From the NCBI GenBank assembly GCA_020051695.1, contig JAGVQM010000011.1, forward strand, positions 186,001-250,000: 64,000 bases of DNA. Reading direction: 5' to 3'. Every line of letters begins with the position of its first letter. Within the stretch, counting starts at the first letter, position 1. Under the pieces are notes generated by a model. It was not told the DNA's origin, ran no database searches, and saw only the letters and a list, made by a program, of their open reading frames with translations. This DNA comes from Candidatus Zixiibacteriota bacterium (lineage in GTDB: Bacteria; Zixibacteria; MSB-5A5; WJJR01; JAJRUJ01). Shown here piece after piece: positions 1 through 9,240 of this stretch. A program made the position numbers and the translations under genes.

Positions 1-2582
1 CCGGCCGGCCGGGTCAGCAAAAGTATATCGTCTGTAATGCCGATGAGGGCGACCCCGGCGCGTACATGGACCGCAGTCTGCTGGAGGGCAATCCGCATGC
101 GATTATCGAGGGGCTGCTGATTGCCGGCATCGGCATCGGGGCAACCCGCGGCATTATTTACGTTCGCAGCGAATACCCGCTGGCCATCAAGCATACGTTA
201 ATTGGGCTGCGCCAGGCGCGTGATGGGGGATTACTCGGGGAAAATATTCTCCGCACCGGGATTAATTTCGACATCGAAATCGTCCGGGGCGCCGGGGCCT
301 TTGTCTGCGGCGAGGAAACCGCCCTGATCAAATCGGTCGAGGGTTATATCGGCGAACCGCGGCAGCGGCCGCCCTATCCGATCGAGAAGGGGATCAGGGG
401 CAATCCCACCTGCATTAATAACGTCGAGACCCTGGCCAACATTCCCGTGATCATCAACCGCGGCGGCAAAGAATACGCCAAAGTCGGCGTGCCGGGAAAC
501 ACCGGGACGAAGATTTTCTCGCTGGTCGGCAAAATCCGCAATACCGGTCTGGTCGAAGTCCCGCTGGGGATCAGGATTCGGGACGTCGTGTACGATATCG
601 GCGGCGGCCCGTCCGGTGATGCAAAAATCAAGGCCGTACAGACCGGCGGGCCTTCGGGCGGCTGCATTCCCGCGCATATGTTTGACTTGCCCATCGACTA
701 TGACAGTCTGGTGAAGGCCGGCTCGATCATGGGTTCAGGCGGCATGATTGTGATGGACGAGCACACCTGCATGGTCGACGTGGCCAGATATTTCATGAAT
801 TTTCTGCAGGATGAATCATGCGGCAAGTGCTTTACCTGCCGCAAGGGCACGCAGCGGATGTACGAAATCCTCGATGATATCACCAGGGGCAAGGCGAAAA
901 TCGAGGACCTCGATTTGCTGGAGGAACTTGCCCTGGTGGTCAAGGACACGTCGATGTGCGGCCTGGGGCAATCGGCCGCCAACCCGGTGTTGAGCACGTT
1001 ACGGTATTTCCGCGCGGAATATGAGCGGCATATTATCGACCGCCGGTGTGATGCCCACGTGTGTAAGGACCTTGTAGGCGCCCCCTGTCAGGCCGCCTGC
1101 CCGCTGGGCACGGAGGCATGGCGGTATGTGGCGCATATTGCCCGTGGTGAATACGAACAGGCCTACTGCGTCATCCGCGAGGCCAACCCGCTGCCGTCTA
1201 TCTGTGGCCGCGTCTGCGACCATCCCTGCGAAATTCAGTGCCGGGCGGGAGCAAGCGGTGGAGATGCGGTGGCTATCCGCGCACTGAAGCGGTTTGTCAC
1301 CGATCGTGTCGACCCGAAGGTGTTTGTGCCGAAGCGGACGGCATGGTCTGACGGCAAGGCGCCGCGCGTGGCGATTATCGGCTCCGGCCCGGCCGGCCTG
1401 ACCGCGGCCCATTACCTGTCGCTGCAGGGGTGCAAGATTACCATTTACGAGGCAGAAAACCAATGTGGGGGAATGTTGTATTGCGCGATACCGTCCTACC
1501 GCCTGCCGCGCGAGGTGATCAGGCAGGAAATCGATGCCCTGCTCGATGACAATATCACTATCCAGTGCAACACGGCGCTTGGCCGGGATATCACGGTCGA
1601 CCAATTGATGGATGACGGCTACTCGGCGGTGTTGTTGGCGCTGGGCGCGCACAAGAGCAAACCGCTGCGCCTGGAAAATGAAGAAGTGGAAGGGGTGTAT
1701 CCCTCGATTGCCTTTTTGAAATCGTTCAATATCGGCGGACAGGCGACCGCGCGCGGGCGGGTGGGGATTATCGGTGGGGGCAATTCGGCGATTGACGCCG
1801 CGCGCACGGCCCTGCGGCAACAGGACGTCAGCAGTGTGACGATCCTGTACCGGCGGACCCGTGATGAAATGCCGGCGTTCGCCGAGGAGATCGAGGCCGC
1901 CGCTCAAGAAGGGATCAAAATCGAAACGCTGGTCACGCCGGTGCGCGTGGTGGCCGAGAACGGGCGCCTCGTGGGGATCGAATGTGTGCGCAATGAACTG
2001 GGTGACACCGATGCCGGCGGGCGCCGGCGGCCGGTGCCGATTCCGGGCACAGAATTCGTGACCGGGCTTGATACGTTAATTGTGGCCATCGGCGAAGACT
2101 CGGGCATCGATGCCGTGGCCCCGGCCCGTATGAGCCGGATTGAAACGACAAATCGCAATACGATTCGGGTCAATGCCGCCACGCTGCAGACCAACCGGCC
2201 GGGCGTCTTTGCTGCCGGCGATGTGGTGACCGGCCCGAATACCGTGGTCGAGGCGATCGCCGCCGGCAAGAAGGCCGCGGTGATGATCTCCCGTTACCTG
2301 CGGAATGAGGCCATGGTGCAGCCGGCCCAGTCGATCCTGCCGCGCATCTATGTCGAGCCGGTCCGCCCCGGGGAAGAGGCCGAACCGCTGCAGACCACGC
2401 GCATTGAAACCCCGCGCGCGCCGGCCGAATGGCGCCGGCGGAATTTTTCCGAGGTTGAGGTATCGTTGTCAATGGCTGAGGCGACCCATGAGTCCTGCCG
2501 CTGCCTCCGTTGCGATCTGGAATTCACCCGGCCGGAACTCGTGGAAGAACGGCAGGTGCACACGGAAGGGACAACTGCATGA
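1..2582 (+). CDS. NuoF-like NADH dehydrogenase subunit fused to GltD-like NAD(P)H oxidoreductase (5' partial)
   Basis: The reading frame is open from base 3 and enters with a NuoF motif (YIVCNADEGDPGA), so the true start lies before the window and the ATG at 66 is internal. The N-terminal part is a NuoF/HydB/HoxF flavoprotein: it has the FMN/NADH motif GAFVCGEETALIKS, an SLBB region and the N3-type 4Fe-4S ligands SCGKCFTC plus a distal MCGLG. About 340 codons in, it passes into a GltD-type module: a Cys-rich double-cluster domain (CPLG, CGRVCDHPCEIQC), an FAD Rossmann motif GSGPAGLTAAHYL, an NADPH Rossmann motif GGGNSAIDAA and the closing AAGDVVTGPN. A last Cys set (CRCLRC) ends the protein. 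NuoF normally oxidises NADH and GltD normally binds NADPH, so one chain should hold both sites. The next gene overlaps its stop by ATGA. Domain calls are firm; the reaction is inferred. Confidence 0.9.
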   Translation, partial: GRPGQQKYIVCNADEGDPGAYMDRSLLEGNPHAIIEGLLIAGIGIGATRGIIYVRSEYPLAIKHTLIGLRQARDGGLLGENILRTGINFDIEIVRGAGAFVCGEETALIKSVEGYIGEPRQRPPYPIEKGIRGNPTCINNVETLANIPVIINRGGKEYAKVGVPGNTGTKIFSLVGKIRNTGLVEVPLGIRIRDVVYDIGGGPSGDAKIKAVQTGGPSGGCIPAHMFDLPIDYDSLVKAGSIMGSGGMIVMDEHTCMVDVARYFMNFLQDESCGKCFTCRKGTQRMYEILDDITRGKAKIEDLDLLEELALVVKDTSMCGLGQSAANPVLSTLRYFRAEYERHIIDRRCDAHVCKDLVGAPCQAACPLGTEAWRYVAHIARGEYEQAYCVIREANPLPSICGRVCDHPCEIQCRAGASGGDAVAIRALKRFVTDRVDPKVFVPKRTAWSDGKAPRVAIIGSGPAGLTAAHYLSLQGCKITIYEAENQCGGMLYCAIPSYRLPREVIRQEIDALLDDNITIQCNTALGRDITVDQLMDDGYSAVLLALGAHKSKPLRLENEEVEGVYPSIAFLKSFNIGGQATARGRVGIIGGGNSAIDAARTALRQQDVSSVTILYRRTRDEMPAFAEEIEAAAQEGIKIETLVTPVRVVAENGRLVGIECVRNELGDTDAGGRRRPVPIPGTEFVTGLDTLIVAIGEDSGIDAVAPARMSRIETTNRNTIRVNAATLQTNRPGVFAAGDVVTGPNTVVEAIAAGKKAAVMISRYLRNEAMVQPAQSILPRIYVEPVRPGEEAEPLQTTRIETPRAPAEWRRRNFSEVEVSLSMAEATHESCRCLRCDLEFTRPELVEERQVHTEGTTA

Positions 2583-3256
2583 TCACGATAAACATCAACG
2601 GCCTGGACCTTCAGGTGGAAAAGGGAACGACACTGCTGGAAGCCGCCCGGTTTCTGGGCTTTCCCATTCCGACGTTGTGCCATATGGAGGGGCTTTCGCC
2701 CTATGGCGCCTGCCGTCTGTGCGTGGTGGAGATCGGGGAAAGTCCGCGCACCCGCCTGGTTTCGTCGTGTACCTACCCGGTCGAGGAAGGGCTCCGGGTG
2801 CGGACGGCGTCTTCGCGGGTGCTGAAAGCGCGCCGGATGATCCTGGAGCTGCTGCTGGCGTCATGCCCCCAGTCGAAAATCATTCAAGACCTGGCGTCAA
2901 AACATGAGATCCGGCAGCAGCGGTTCCGCCAGGAGCACGACGATTGTATCCTGTGCGGTCTGTGCGTGCGCATGTGTGAGGAACAAATGGCGGCCAAGGC
3001 CATCGGGTTCCGTGGGCGCGGCCGGACCAGGAGCATCGGCACGCCGTTTGACATAAAGTCCGAAGTGTGCCGGTTGTGCGGCGGGTGTATCTATGTCTGC
3101 CCGGCCTGCCAGCTGCGCTGCACCTACAGCGATCCCGAAAAGGCAATTTGCGGGGGTTGCGCCAACATCAGCCCGCCGTGCGTGAAAAAAGAGAAGTTTG
3201 ATGATATGATGTGTTACATGGACCCCTGTGTGGCTTGCGAAATCAAGCAGGATTGA
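2579..3256 (+). CDS. NuoG/HoxU-like iron-sulfur subunit (2Fe-2S plus 4Fe-4S ferredoxin domains)
   Basis: This 225-residue protein starts at the ATG overlapping the upstream stop (ATGA), which is translational coupling, so I prefer it to a longer frame-open start at 2510. It begins with a plant-type 2Fe-2S domain (CHMEGLSPYGACRLC, with a fourth Cys in SSCTYP). It lacks the HxxxCxxC cluster usual in NuoG. Two 4Fe-4S motifs follow (CILCGLCVRMC and CRLCGGCIYVC), and the tail has extra cysteines (CGGC, CYMDPCVAC). This is the layout of HoxU or the NuoG N-terminus, a relay between a NuoF flavin and a partner enzyme. Its partners here are the NuoF-GltD fusion and the FMN glutamate-synthase-like protein. 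Confidence 0.85.
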   Translation: MITININGLDLQVEKGTTLLEAARFLGFPIPTLCHMEGLSPYGACRLCVVEIGESPRTRLVSSCTYPVEEGLRVRTASSRVLKARRMILELLLASCPQSKIIQDLASKHEIRQQRFRQEHDDCILCGLCVRMCEEQMAAKAIGFRGRGRTRSIGTPFDIKSEVCRLCGGCIYVCPACQLRCTYSDPEKAICGGCANISPPCVKKEKFDDMMCYMDPCVACEIKQD

Positions 3257-3283
3257 CGGTCTGCCGGAGGAGGAAAAAACTCA

Positions 3284-4864
3284 ATGACGTTGTCGAGAGT
3301 AAATTCATCGGCTGCAACCTTGACGAAAAACCGGACCGAGGATTCGATTGTCCCGACTTCCGGGATGTGCGTCACGTGCGTGGATGGTTGCATCGGCATG
3401 TGTGAAATAGGGAAATCTGCATACCGCGGCCACGAGGTCATTTATCCGCAACCGTTCGGCGTTATCACCACCGCGGGAGAAAAGACATATCCGCTCGACT
3501 ATTCCCATCTGAACATCGTGGGTGGGATTGTTGGCGCCCACGGTATCGCGGCGGACAGCGATCAGGCGGTCTTCCCCAATGTAAACCTGGAAGTGGCCTT
3601 CGGCCGGGACAAAGGCATAAAGTTCAAGTACCCCTGGATCATCCCCGGGATCGGCTCGACCGACGTGGCCAAAAACAATTGGGAAGGTCTGGCCATCGGT
3701 TCGGCACTGGCCGGCACCGGGCTGACCATTGGTGAAAATGTGGTCGGCATGGACGTCAAGGCGGTCATTAAAGACGGCCGCGTCGTGGATACCGACGACC
3801 TGAAACGCCGCGTGAAACTGTACAAAGACTATCAGCGGGACGGCTACGGGGCGATTATTGTGCAGGCCAACGTTGAAGACACCCGGCTGGGCGTTCAGGA
3901 ATATGCCATCGATTCGCTCGGCGTCGAGTGGGTCGAACTGAAATGGGGCCAGGGCGCCAAAAATATCGGCGGCGAAGTAAAAATTCGCGATCTGGCCAAG
4001 GCGCAATTGCTCTACAAGCGCGGGTATGTTGTCCTGCCCAATCCGACCAATCCCGACGTGATCAAGGCCTATGAACGAGGAGCGTTTAAAGAATTCGAGC
4101 GTCATTCGCGGGTAGGAATGGTCACCGAGGAATCATTTGCCCAGCGGGTGGCGGAGTTGCGCAAGGCGGGGGCGAAGTATGTCTCGCTCAAGACCGGCGC
4201 ATACCGTCCGTTTGCCCTCGCCCAGGCGTTGAAATATGCCTCCAAGTACGGGATCGATGTGCTGACGGTGGACGGTGCGGGCGGCGGCACGGGCATGAGT
4301 CCGTGGCGCATGATGAACGAATGGGGGATCCCGCCGGTGGAATTGCATTCGCTGCTGTATCAATATGCCGGTCGCCTGGCTGCCAAAGGCGAGTATATTC
4401 CCACGCTGGTGGTCGCGGGCGGCTTCACGTTCGAAGACCAGATATTCAAAGGGTTGGCGATGGGTGCGCCGTTCGTTAAACTGGTCGGCATGGCCCGCGG
4501 TCCGATCGCCGCGGCGATGGTCGGCAAGACCATCGGTCGCACCATTCAGGAAAACCAGGTGCCGGTGTATGTCGAGCGGTTCGGCACGACCAAAGATGAA
4601 ATTTTCGTCACCGCGCACCACCTCCGCCACGAGTTGGGTGATGACGAGTTTGAACGGATTCCGACCGGCGCGCTGGGCTTGTACACCTACTATGAGCGCC
4701 TGGCCCAGGGCCTGCGCCAGTTGATGGCCGGCAGCCGGAAATTCGGCATCGAGCACATGTCCCGTGGGGACCTGGTGGCCCTGACCCCGCATGCGGCGGA
4801 AGTCACCGGCATCCAGTATGTCATGGATGCCGACCGGGCCGAAGTGGATGAGATACTGGGTTGA
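3284..4864 (+). CDS. FMN-binding glutamate synthase large-subunit-like protein
   Basis: A 526-residue protein of the glutamate synthase FMN-domain family (GltB central domain, archaeal-type stand-alone form). The FMN barrel shows the phosphate-loop region DGAGGGTGMSPWRM and AGGFTFEDQIFKGLAMGA. There is no N-terminal glutaminase domain and no C-terminal beta-helix domain. A Cys cluster near the N-terminus (MCVTCVDGCIGMC, residues about 28-40) could hold an Fe-S centre. GGAGGA precedes the ATG. It is last in an operon with an NADH-oxidising NuoF-GltD fusion and a ferredoxin-like relay. It may therefore make glutamate with electrons from that diaphorase, or be a repurposed flavin subunit of a transhydrogenase-like complex. 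The family is clear; the substrate is not. Confidence 0.85.
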   Translation: MTLSRVNSSAATLTKNRTEDSIVPTSGMCVTCVDGCIGMCEIGKSAYRGHEVIYPQPFGVITTAGEKTYPLDYSHLNIVGGIVGAHGIAADSDQAVFPNVNLEVAFGRDKGIKFKYPWIIPGIGSTDVAKNNWEGLAIGSALAGTGLTIGENVVGMDVKAVIKDGRVVDTDDLKRRVKLYKDYQRDGYGAIIVQANVEDTRLGVQEYAIDSLGVEWVELKWGQGAKNIGGEVKIRDLAKAQLLYKRGYVVLPNPTNPDVIKAYERGAFKEFERHSRVGMVTEESFAQRVAELRKAGAKYVSLKTGAYRPFALAQALKYASKYGIDVLTVDGAGGGTGMSPWRMMNEWGIPPVELHSLLYQYAGRLAAKGEYIPTLVVAGGFTFEDQIFKGLAMGAPFVKLVGMARGPIAAAMVGKTIGRTIQENQVPVYVERFGTTKDEIFVTAHHLRHELGDDEFERIPTGALGLYTYYERLAQGLRQLMAGSRKFGIEHMSRGDLVALTPHAAEVTGIQYVMDADRAEVDEILG

Positions 4865-5210
4865 GCGATGGATAAACGCTGGACCTGATCAGGCATGAGT
4901 GTGTGAGTACGGGGGCGGGTATCGCTTTTACGTCACGGTTTGGGTGATATTTACCGTCCCCGTACATCACCATTTTTCGAATTCGGCGGCTGCCTTTTTC
5001 CGCTCCGTTATTCTCTCTCCCGCAAGAAGATACTTCGATGCCCGACTAGTTTGTCGCCGTTTTTGTGCGCGAGATGGACCGCGGGTCTCTCATCGAGCAC
5101 GCGCCCGGCAGGCCGGGTTTTTTGCCCAGATTTTTCATAGTGTTCAAGCCCCCCACGTATGCCGATAACAGAAGTGTAGACGATTTGTCAGCGGCATTCA
5201 TTGGGGGTGG
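4865..5210. other. Intergenic region between redox operon and first histidine kinase
   Basis: This stretch of about 345 bases has no convincing gene. Short open frames (for example 4899-5168) have no ribosome site or recognisable protein. A hairpin with a T run at 5104-5123 is described separately. Confidence 0.5.
5104..5123 (+). terminator. Possible intrinsic terminator after the redox operon
   Basis: CCCGG-CAGG-CCGGG forms a 5-bp GC stem with a 4-base loop, followed directly by six T. The stem is short and it lies 240 bases after the last stop codon, so the call is tentative. Confidence 0.4.
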
Positions 5211-6932
5211 ATGATAAACCGCATCCGGCGATTCGCCGTGATGTCCATCTCCCAACGCAGAATCATCGTCTGTACGACAATCGGCAGTTTTCGGCGCCGG
5301 TCATCGTACGAGATCCGTGACCGGCCCGCCATGGATAATGGTCTGGGTCTGGAGGCGGCGGACAACTTCAAGGGGTTGAGGGAGAAAATGGTGATTGGTG
5401 CCGAAGTGCGACAGGGCGGCTGTACCACAGACGCCACGGCGGTCATCATCCGAACCGGACTTGACGGGATCATCCAGTCGGGTAATGTAGAAGCACAAAC
5501 GCTGTGCGGTGTATTGGAGAACCGCAGCATTTTCGATGTTTTTCCGGGGCTGAGCCGGGCGGCGCTTGCCGGCTTGGCCCATCTGCAATCATTGCAGGTG
5601 ACCGAGCCGTACGGCAGCCGCGACATTTCCCTGGTCATTCTCAAGGACACCGGATCGCAGTCGCTGTATTTCCTGGGACATACTTCCCCGGTACCGGGCA
5701 CGGCGGCACAGCGCAGTACCGTTCCGTCTCCGTTGACCGTTAACGATGATCCTTCGCTCGGCAAAAATACCGATGTGCGGGAATATGTCGCCCGGTTGCT
5801 GCAGCAGACCGCCGACCGCTATCTGGCCATGATCAATACCGTTCCTGCACTGATGTACCTCAAAGATTCGCAGAGCCGGTACGTTGAAATCAATGAGGCC
5901 TTCTGTCAGTTCGCCGGCAAGAGCAAAGGGCAAATAGTCGGCAGGACCGACTATGATATTTTCGCGCGTGACCTGGCCGAAAAATATATCGCGATCGACC
6001 GCCAGGTCCTCACCACGGGCCGCGAAATCATCAATCAGGAGGAAAAATATACTGCGTCCGACGGCACGCTGCGCTGGGTGTCGACCACCAAAGTCCCCCT
6101 GCGGGGCGCCAATGGCTGGATCGATGGTGTTGTCGGGCTGACCCAGGACGTCACGGAGCAGCACCGCCACCAGACGCAGTTGATGCAATCGGAGAAGCTG
6201 GCCGGTATCGGTACACTCGCCGCCGGGGTCGCCCATGAGATCAACAATCCCATCGGGTATATCAACTCCAATTTGAACACGATGAAACGTTACCTGGAAA
6301 AGGTGCACGCCTATTTACAAGGGCTGGCCCACCCGAACCTGCAACAGCAGGCGGCCATTGGGGAAATCATGGCCGATTTCGACGACGCGATCGACGAATC
6401 AATCGAGGGGACCGGACGGGTCAAGAGCATAGTGGTCGACCTGAAAAGTTTCTCGCGTGTCGACCGGGCCGAAAAAGAGTATGCCAACCTCAATGAAGGC
6501 ATTGAGAGTACGTTAAATGTCGTGTGGAACGAACTGAAATATAAGTGTAAAGTTAACAAGGAATTTGGGAAACTCCCCGAACTGTTTTGCATGCCCAACC
6601 AGCTGAATCAGGTTTTTATGAATATCCTGGTCAATGCCGGGCACGCTATCACCGGCGATTCCGGGATCATTCGGATTAACACCTGCGCCGATGAGCACAA
6701 CATCCACGTGTCGATCCGGGACAACGGCTGTGGGATCCCGGAGGAACACTTGAAGCGGATTTTTGAACCGTTTTTCACGACCAAGGACGTCGGTAAGGGT
6801 ACCGGCCTGGGATTGAGTCTGTCCCATGACATCATCAAAAAGCACAAAGGTACGCTGGAAGTGAAAAGCAAAGTTGGCGAGGGCACTGAATTCGTCATCA
6901 CGCTGCCGCTGGATGGGATGAAAGATGGATAA
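5211..6932 (+). CDS. PAS-domain sensor histidine kinase (soluble)
   Basis: A 573-residue kinase without membrane segments. Residues about 60-160 look like a diverged PAS fold. A clear PAS domain occupies about 203-320 (AMINTVPALMYLKD, ending VVGLTQDVTEQHR). The HisKA motif is AAGVAHEINNPIG with phospho-acceptor His342. The HATPase domain has an intact N box (QVFMNILVNAGHAI), G1 (DNGCGIP) and G2 (GKGTGLGLSLS). The kinase core closely resembles that of the kinase at 10884-13532, so the two are paralogues. The first ATG follows a G-rich stretch at very short spacing; ATGs at 5241 and 5331 are alternative starts. Its stop overlaps the next gene by 8 bases, pairing it with that receiver protein. 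Confidence 0.88.
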   Translation: MINRIRRFAVMSISQRRIIVCTTIGSFRRRSSYEIRDRPAMDNGLGLEAADNFKGLREKMVIGAEVRQGGCTTDATAVIIRTGLDGIIQSGNVEAQTLCGVLENRSIFDVFPGLSRAALAGLAHLQSLQVTEPYGSRDISLVILKDTGSQSLYFLGHTSPVPGTAAQRSTVPSPLTVNDDPSLGKNTDVREYVARLLQQTADRYLAMINTVPALMYLKDSQSRYVEINEAFCQFAGKSKGQIVGRTDYDIFARDLAEKYIAIDRQVLTTGREIINQEEKYTASDGTLRWVSTTKVPLRGANGWIDGVVGLTQDVTEQHRHQTQLMQSEKLAGIGTLAAGVAHEINNPIGYINSNLNTMKRYLEKVHAYLQGLAHPNLQQQAAIGEIMADFDDAIDESIEGTGRVKSIVVDLKSFSRVDRAEKEYANLNEGIESTLNVVWNELKYKCKVNKEFGKLPELFCMPNQLNQVFMNILVNAGHAITGDSGIIRINTCADEHNIHVSIRDNGCGIPEEHLKRIFEPFFTTKDVGKGTGLGLSLSHDIIKKHKGTLEVKSKVGEGTEFVITLPLDGMKDG

Positions 6933-7773
6933 ATTCACTATCTTGTTGGTGGACGACGAAGTAAATGTCCTCAAGGCGTTGAAACGGCTGCTACTCGACA
7001 CCGATTACCGGATCCTGTCTGCGGAGTCCGGGCAGGACGCCCTCCGGTTGTTTGAAGAGCAGGAGATTCACCTGGTTATTTCCGACTATCGTATGCCGGA
7101 AATGAGCGGCGTCGAGTTGCTCAACCAGATCAAGCAGAAGTACCCCGAAACAGTACGGATCGTGCTGAGTGGTTATGCCGACGCCGGCGCAGTGGTTGAG
7201 GCGATTAATGAAGGCCAGATCTATAAGTTTGTGCCCAAACCCTGGAACGACCAAGACTTGTTGACCACCATCACCAGTTCATTTGAGCAGTATCGGCTCC
7301 AAAAAGAAAACGCCCGGCTCTATGAGGAATTGAAAATCCGGTACCAGGAACTTGAGGTTCTTTCCAAATGCCTGGAGGACAAAGTAGCCGAACGCACGAA
7401 GAACCTCGAAATAAAAAACCGCGCCCTGAGCATCGCGCACAGTGTCATCGACAGTCTGCCGCTGGGAGTGGTCGGCATCGATTCTGACGGCATGATTGTG
7501 TACATGAATGATTCGTTGAAGAATTTCGTGGATGTTGACGGGGTCCGGCTGGGTGGTCTGGCTGCAGACAGTTTTGCTGCAGACATTTTATCGCTGATGG
7601 GCCGGGTCGCCGAAAGCCAGCGGCCGGCGGCCGAGATTATTGACGCGAAGAATAATATCGGCTTTGTCTGCGCGCCCCTCCAGCGGGGGAGTGGCACGAT
7701 CGGTGTGTTCAGTTACCTTGATCTCCACCGGTATACCGAGGCGCAAGCGGCCGGCTGGGCAATGAGTGTATAA
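6925..7773 (+). CDS. Response regulator: receiver, coiled coil and PAS-like domain
   Basis: A 282-residue protein. The receiver domain (residues 1-120) has the acidic pair DDE, phospho-acceptor Asp54 (VISDYRMPEMSG) and the KPW motif common in RpfG-type receivers. A charged coiled coil follows (about 125-170), then a PAS-like domain (SVIDSLPLGVVGIDSDG, about 175-265). There is no DNA-binding or enzymatic output, so it probably relays signal by protein contact. It overlaps the histidine kinase upstream, its likely phosphate donor. Confidence 0.85.
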   Translation: MDKFTILLVDDEVNVLKALKRLLLDTDYRILSAESGQDALRLFEEQEIHLVISDYRMPEMSGVELLNQIKQKYPETVRIVLSGYADAGAVVEAINEGQIYKFVPKPWNDQDLLTTITSSFEQYRLQKENARLYEELKIRYQELEVLSKCLEDKVAERTKNLEIKNRALSIAHSVIDSLPLGVVGIDSDGMIVYMNDSLKNFVDVDGVRLGGLAADSFAADILSLMGRVAESQRPAAEIIDAKNNIGFVCAPLQRGSGTIGVFSYLDLHRYTEAQAAGWAMSV

Positions 7774-7908
7774 GTTGCGGCGGCGCGTGCCGCGGGACAG
7801 TGTGCATAATGCGGGCCACGCACCAGAGCGGCCAACAGAGAATTGTGTCTGCCGTTCCGGCGACACAAAGATGGCAGGCGACAGTCACGAAAAGTCACGG
7901 AGGATATG

Positions 7909-9240
7909 ATGGCAGATGAATTGCGACACACCATTCTGGCTGTCGACGATGAGGACGGCATCCTTAAAGCGATGCGGCGGCTGCTCAGTCAACTTGACGT
8001 GACCCTGATCACCGCCAATAGCGGGGCGGAGGCGTTGCAGAAATTGCAGCAGCAACCGGTGTCCCTGATTATTTCCGACCAGTGTATGCCGGGAATGACC
8101 GGCATTGAATTTTTGCAACAGTCCCGGAAAATATCCCCTGCTACTATTCGTGTCCTACTGACCGGATATGCCGACCTCGAGGCGACGATTGCGGCAATCA
8201 ATTCCGGCGCCGTGCGCTATTATCTGACCAAGCCGTGGGACGACACGTTCCTCCTCAGCAGGATCAAGGAGTCGCTTAACCTGTATCAGATGATCGCCAG
8301 GAACCGGCAGTTGAATGAGAAAATAATCAAGCAGAACTCCGAGTTGACCGCGCTCAACAAGACCCTTGATCGGCGGGTCGATGAACAGGCCGGAAAAATC
8401 AAAGACCAGCATCAGGAGCTGGTCAACAGCTTCATGGAGACGATCAAGGCGTTCTCGACGATTATCGAACTCCGGCAAAAAGACGTCGGCAGCCATTCCC
8501 AGCGGGTCGCCTCGGTGGTCAAGGCCATGCTGCAGGGCGCCGACCTGACGCCCAAGCAATACCAAGATATTGTGATCGCGGCGTTTTTGCATGATGTCGG
8601 CAAAATCAGTTATCCCGATATTCTGTTGAGAAAGACGGTAGATGATTATTCGACAACTGATATGGAAACCGTCCGGCAACACCCGATCCTTGGCGAAAGC
8701 TGTGTACTGAGTATTACCGGTTTTGAGGAGGTCGGACAGATTATCCGGCACCACCATGAAAACTTCGACGGTACCGGTTATCCGGATAACCTGGTGGAAA
8801 AGCGAATCCCCTTTGGGGCGCGGGTGATCCGTATCGCCAACGAGTTCGACAACCGGACTTTTGCCCGGGGGTATCCCGATGCCGCGCGCGTACGCGATGT
8901 CGTCGCCGATTTATTCCGTGAATCGGGGGTAAAATTCGATCCGGAACTGGTCCGGCGTTTCATGGATATCGACTTCGATACCGATTACTGCAACCGGGAG
9001 CTGGCCGGCGTCGTCCAGCTGCAGCCGATCGACTTGGAGACGGACATGATCGTCGCGGAAGATATTCATACCAAAAACGGACTATTCATTCTGCCCAAGG
9101 GCGCGAAGTTGTCACAGGGGATGATCGGGCGGTTGCGGAAAATTCACCAGCATGATCCGCTGGTGAACGGTGTGCGGGTGTTCAAACAAAAAAAGGGTGT
9201 TCATGATGACCGACCCAAAGCTGGCAGTCTTGCTCGTTGA
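7909..9240 (+). CDS. Response regulator with HD-GYP domain, probable c-di-GMP phosphodiesterase
   Basis: I place the start at the second of two adjacent ATGs because GGAGG at 7899-7903 is then 5 bases away. The 443-residue protein has a receiver domain (Asp57 in IISDQCMPGMTG, then KPWDD), a coiled coil, and an HD-GYP domain. The metal and signature residues are present: HSQRV, FLHDVGK (His228-Asp229), HPILGE, and HHHENFDGTGYPD with GYP intact. HD-GYP proteins with these residues hydrolyse cyclic di-GMP, so this is the clearest enzymatic output of the cassette. The next receiver gene begins inside its 3' end. Confidence 0.92.
   Translation: MADELRHTILAVDDEDGILKAMRRLLSQLDVTLITANSGAEALQKLQQQPVSLIISDQCMPGMTGIEFLQQSRKISPATIRVLLTGYADLEATIAAINSGAVRYYLTKPWDDTFLLSRIKESLNLYQMIARNRQLNEKIIKQNSELTALNKTLDRRVDEQAGKIKDQHQELVNSFMETIKAFSTIIELRQKDVGSHSQRVASVVKAMLQGADLTPKQYQDIVIAAFLHDVGKISYPDILLRKTVDDYSTTDMETVRQHPILGESCVLSITGFEEVGQIIRHHHENFDGTGYPDNLVEKRIPFGARVIRIANEFDNRTFARGYPDAARVRDVVADLFRESGVKFDPELVRRFMDIDFDTDYCNRELAGVVQLQPIDLETDMIVAEDIHTKNGLFILPKGAKLSQGMIGRLRKIHQHDPLVNGVRVFKQKKGVHDDRPKAGSLAR

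Noticed and set aside
999-1907. Antisense open frame of about 300 codons
   Set aside because: It is opposite the GltD module of the fusion gene, which has clear motifs; the antisense product resembles nothing.
4899-5168. Possible small gene between the redox operon and the first kinase
   Set aside because: No ribosome site and unusual composition; overlapping frames exist and none looks like a protein.
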